Shown here: one piece after another, positions 23,354 to 29,953 of the stretch
Layout of the letters: the number at the start of each line of letters is the position of its first letter
Numbering within the stretch: position 1 is the first letter of the stretch
Assembly: GCA_943704525.1 (NCBI GenBank)
Contig: CALSCQ010001523.1
Coordinates: 1-29,953 of the forward strand
Length of the DNA stretch: 29,953 bases
Source of the DNA: Pigoraptor vietnamica
Lineage: Eukaryota; Opisthokonta; Filasterea
Reading direction: 5' to 3'
Made by a program: the position numbers and the translations under genes
The notes under the pieces: model-generated
The model's database searches: none
Told to the model about the DNA's origin: nothing
The model's input: the letters and a program-made list of their open reading frames with translations, nothing else

Positions 23354-24091
23354 TCTCCCCGCCGCGTCCCACGCGCTCACTGTTGGAGGCATCCGGCGCC
23401 CCCGCCCTGTCACGGAACCCCACAGCCCATGGTGCCGTCCGCGACTGCGCCGACGTCAGTCACTGGTCTGCCACGTCTGCCGACACGACAAGTCCCACTC
23501 TATCGCGCTCTTCCGCGAAATGACCACACAGCTCGTGCTCGTCGAAGGCAAGTCTCGGCAGCCCACGTAATGTGCAACGGAGCAAGGCGCGGAGTTCAAA
23601 CGAAGCAAGCGCGCCGGTCACCCGAGCGGCTGCCGGTTCGCGGCATTCCTCTGTCTGGGCTACTCGGGATAATCCGGGGTGAAGGTAACCACCCCGTATG
23701 CGTTGCCAGGGTGTCAGTCAGAATGGCCCATCACAGCAAACAGGCGTAGCACACAAGACGGGCTCTGGACGGCGCTCGTCACGCACGCGACTGCTCTGCT
23801 CTTATTCTGTTCTTCTCTGCATTCACCCCGCGACAAGGAAGAGGAGGCCACGCGGAGGCCGCCCATGGCACGCCTATTTGCGCACCGCGTGTGTCGCTGG
23901 GTGACGCAGTCGTAGTCGCGCGGTCGTCTCAAACGTGCGCGGGCGGCGGATGACGTTGTGACCCACGCAAGCCGACTATTGCTCGCTTGATCGTGTTCTT
24001 CGTACTCTTCAGGGGCGCTGGGCCTCGTGCCCTGCCCTGCTGCTGAGCGGGCGTCCGTGGGAGTGTTCGCCGCCTTGCGCGGTCATTCAGT
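23354..24091. other. Divergent intergenic region, CEP104 / C1orf21-like
   Basis: A 738-bp gap between two start codons pointing away from each other. Short open frames exist on both strands, but none has recognisable motifs or splice-joined support. It carries GGATAATCC (23667-23675), a weak X-box-like GTTGCCAGGGTGTC (23702-23715, 11 of 14 positions) and TGACGTTGTGAC (about 23950). It probably holds the promoters of both genes. Confidence 0.55.
23667..23675. promoter_or_regulatory. Shared promoter motif GGATAATCC, copy 1
   Basis: The near-palindrome GGATAATCC, flanked by CG and GGGG, lies between CEP104 and the C1orf21-like gene. The same 9-mer occurs in the SF3B6/AQR promoter at 25842-25850. 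Homeodomain proteins of the Bicoid/Otx type recognise TAATCC in animals; the binder here is unknown. Confidence 0.3.
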
Positions 24092-24484
24092 ATGGGTTGC
24101 GGCTCGAGCAAGAGCGCAGACGCCGCACCGCCCCCAAAACCCGTCAGCAACGGCGCCGTGAACCCCGTGAGCCAACCGGCGCCTCCTTCCGCACCGGCAA
24201 AAGAGGAGCCCGTGCAAAATGGGGCAACACATGCGGCTGCGAGCACGTCGGCCGCACCGGGCGCGTCTGCAGACGAAGCAGCGGCGAATGCGGGGCGAAA
24301 GATGGCGGGAGAGGGAATGCGCCGAAAAGACTCTGGCACGCTCACGACGGCGTTTGTGCAAGCGCAGCGGAAACCTTCGGAGAGCGGTTTGGTGACACAG
24401 ACGCGGTCGCAGGACGACTTTTTCAAGATGCTGGACGCAAAGATCAAGGCCGGCGGAAACCACAGCGAGTCGGAGGAAGACTGA
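24092..24484 (+). CDS. Acylated small protein, C1orf21-like
   Basis: Single-exon gene of 130 aa. It starts MGCGSSKSA, a classic N-myristoylation site (Gly2) with an adjacent palmitoylatable Cys3, so membrane attachment is likely. Residues 10-80 are Ala/Pro-rich and look disordered. The C-terminus RSQDDFFKMLDAKIKAGGNH followed by SESEED closely resembles the end of human C1orf21, as I remember it (SQQEFFRMLDEKIEKG, then SEEED), which also begins MGC. The human protein has no settled function. The match combines both ends and the length (121 aa in human), so I consider homology likely though the middle does not align. The gene is convergent with SF3B6, with 133 bp between stop codons. Confidence 0.85.
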   Translation: MGCGSSKSADAAPPPKPVSNGAVNPVSQPAPPSAPAKEEPVQNGATHAAASTSAAPGASADEAAANAGRKMAGEGMRRKDSGTLTTAFVQAQRKPSESGLVTQTRSQDDFFKMLDAKIKAGGNHSESEED

Positions 24485-24618
24485 TTGCGTGCGCGCGTTC
24501 CGCATTTGCGTGCGTGCGTCTGTGCCACTGCGTTCAATATTCGCGCGTCTCGTTCATATACCTGAAAACACCCGATTGCATTTGCCGCACGCACGCCGCC
24601 GCACGCTGCACGCAAGTC

Positions 24619-25727
24619 TCACTGCTCGGCGTTGATGCCGTACTTTTCCTTCACACGCTCCAGCTGTTCGCGCTCCTTCGTTCGGTCGATCTTGCTGAAG
24701 GCCTTTGTTGGTTGATAGTAGAGCACCACGAGGTACCGCCCCAGCACGTTGAACCCGGACAGGTGCTCGCACGCATTCTTGGCGTCGAAAATGTCCTCGT
24801 AAACGACAAAGGCAGTTCCCCTCGTGTCCGCCGCCGTCCCACTGCAACCACACTGTGTGAGGACACGGCGCAAACACTGCCAGCGCGTCAGCAGAAACAG
24901 CCACTCACACTCGAATCTGGCGAATGGCTCCGTATTTTCCAAAGATATCGTACATTTCCTCGGCCGAAATTTTGTAGGGGAGATTCCTGCGCATGAAAGC
25001 AATGGCGTCAGATCACAACCAACGGCAAAAGGCCATAAGCAGGGCCATCTGTCCACAACAACGACGAGAACATCTGTCCACAACAACGACGAGAACATCT
25101 GTCCACAACAACGACGAGAAGAGAGATGCCAAGAACCAGGCCACAACAGAACGACCGAACGCCAAAAAAAAAATGCCCCTGCCTAAACGAGGAGGCGAGA
25201 AAAAGTGTGCACATAAAACATTTGTAAGTGCATGGACAAGAAAGCGTTGTGAACGTGTGTGTGGGTGGGGGGGGGGGGGGGGGGCGTGTGTGTTTTGTGT
25301 GAAATGCCGGCGACTGACCTCACGTACAGTACGCGGTTGACCTCGGGCGGCAGACGGACCTGCGGAGGGCAATCAGCAGAGAAACGTGCAAAACTGCATC
25401 TCAACCACGCAACGAGAACGGCGAAAACAGCACATCAGACCTAGGCGCACGTCATAGAGCACAATCACGACATGTCCCCGAACGAAAGTACAACTCTCGC
25501 TTCCACGAATATGACTGCAGTACTGTGGAGTGTTCCACGAAACATTCCGCAACGTCTCATAATGGCACTGCAGACATGTCACCACCGAACACCGCCATCA
25601 CGCGCCGAGTTGATTCTGACAAACGCGTCTTATTCCCACACATGACACACGCACTACACAACGACCCAAAATCGTCCCACAGAAGACTTACCGCAGAGCC
25701 GCGCTTGGCGGCATTGACGGCCGACAT
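24619..25727 (-). CDS. SF3B6: Splicing factor 3B subunit 6 (p14)
   Basis: RRM protein of the U2 snRNP SF3b complex that binds SF3B1 and lies near the branch-point adenosine. Exons from the 5' end: 25727-25692, 25359-25319, 24986-24909, 24841-24619. The join gives exactly 125 aa, the human length. Exon 1 encodes [12 protein letters not shown]. It continues [14 protein letters not shown] (RNP2), [19 protein letters not shown], then [20 protein letters not shown] (RNP1) and [16 protein letters not shown], ending EKYGINAEQ. Introns 1 and 2 are both 332 nt, far longer than others in the window; intron 2 carries a minisatellite and an 18-base C tract in the transcript. The first exon was found by matching AAKR before RLPPEVNR and by a GTAAGT donor. 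The gene is head to head with AQR. Confidence 0.97.
25046..25120. repeat. 25-bp minisatellite, three perfect copies
   Basis: Units at 25046-25070, 25071-25095 and 25096-25120 are identical (each begins CATCTGTCCACAACAACG). They lie wholly inside intron 2 of SF3B6. Perfect identity points to a very recent expansion. Confidence 0.96.
25267..25284. repeat. G18 homopolymer in SF3B6 intron 2
   Basis: Eighteen consecutive G on the + strand, preceded by GTGGGT. In the SF3B6 transcript this reads as C18, 35 nt after the 5' splice site. The + strand could form a G-quadruplex. The run length may be inexact because homopolymers are prone to sequencing error. Confidence 0.9.
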
Positions 25728-25944
25728 TCCGCGCACAGCTTCGTCACAGTCGGTGCAGACGTCGCACGAATTGCGTGCATCTCTTTTGCCCATGCAGCGC
25801 GGTGAAGGGGAAGTGACGACAGAGTGACGCATGCATGTCCCGGATAATCCCGGATTCGCACCACCTGCCATCAGCTGTGTGCTGTGTAGGGTGAAACGCG
25901 GCACTCTGTCGATCCCCTTCCGCACTGCAATCGTCGCTTCGGCA
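25728..25944. promoter_or_regulatory. Bidirectional promoter between SF3B6 and AQR
   Basis: Only 217 bp separate the two start codons. The interval contains GTGACGAC (about 25813), GTGACGCATGCATG (about 25824) and GGATAATCC (25842-25850). No TATA box is evident. An in-frame ATG at 25831 could extend AQR by 38 residues, which would leave about 100 bp for the promoter. Confidence 0.6.
25842..25850. promoter_or_regulatory. Shared promoter motif GGATAATCC, copy 2
   Basis: Second copy of the 9-mer found at 23667-23675, here within CCCGGATAATCCCGG. It lies 94 bp from the AQR start codon and 114 bp from that of SF3B6. Confidence 0.3.

Positions 25945-29953
<4,009 letters not shown>

Noticed and set aside
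23354-24091. Possible extra gene between CEP104 and the C1orf21-like gene
   Set aside because: Short open frames exist on both strands, but no combination with splice sites gave a recognisable or conserved protein.
25831-25944. AQR start at the upstream in-frame ATG
   Set aside because: Possible, but the 38 extra codons have a less GC-rich third position and no family similarity, and they would cover the putative promoter motif. Kept only as an alternative.

Overview
This is a stretch of nuclear DNA from a GC-rich unicellular eukaryote. The genes are dense and are split by short introns: 35 complete ones can be placed, 58 to 332 nt long, mostly 60-100, with GT..AG ends and often a CTAAC-like branch site. 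Intergenic DNA is filled with (CA)n/(GT)n microsatellites. Cytoplasmic dynein 1 heavy chain, CEP104 and animal-like spliceosomal proteins point to a ciliated or flagellated protist. Apusomonads, choanoflagellates or other relatives of animals and fungi would fit, but I cannot name the lineage from sequence alone.

Seven genes were found, and they strictly alternate in strand (+ - + - + - +). (1) 1036-15669 +: DYNC1H1, cytoplasmic dynein 1 heavy chain, complete, 13 exons, 4577 aa. (2) 15694-16587 -: NAT9, a GNAT N-acetyltransferase, 5 exons, 210 aa. (3) 18385-19085 +: a small two-TPR protein of unknown identity, 5 exons, 137 aa, with an RFX X-box-like site upstream. (4) 19193-23353 -: CEP104, ciliary-tip and centriolar protein, 10 exons including a predicted 25-nt microexon, 1098 aa. 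(5) 24092-24484 +: a small protein with an MGC acylation start and the C-terminal box of human C1orf21, one exon, 130 aa. (6) 24619-25727 -: SF3B6 (p14), branch-point protein of U2 snRNP, 4 exons, 125 aa. (7) 25945 to window end +: AQR (Aquarius/IBP160), spliceosomal SF1 helicase, four exons and 1193 codons in the window, 3' end missing.

Two functional neighbourhoods stand out. The left 23 kb holds microtubule or cilium genes: the dynein motor, NAT9 (reported as microtubule-associated in Drosophila), and CEP104. The TPR gene between them may belong to this group. The right 5 kb holds a head-to-head pair of spliceosome genes, SF3B6 and AQR, whose start codons are 217 bp apart and whose products both act at or near the intron branch site. 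Tail-to-tail gaps are only 24, 107 and 133 bp.

The window begins in (AG)n and ends in (GT)n, which looks like a contig broken at microsatellites. No transposon, viral element, CRISPR array, rRNA or tRNA was recognised. Exon borders were set by reading frame, GT..AG ends and remembered alignment to the human proteins; no search was run.
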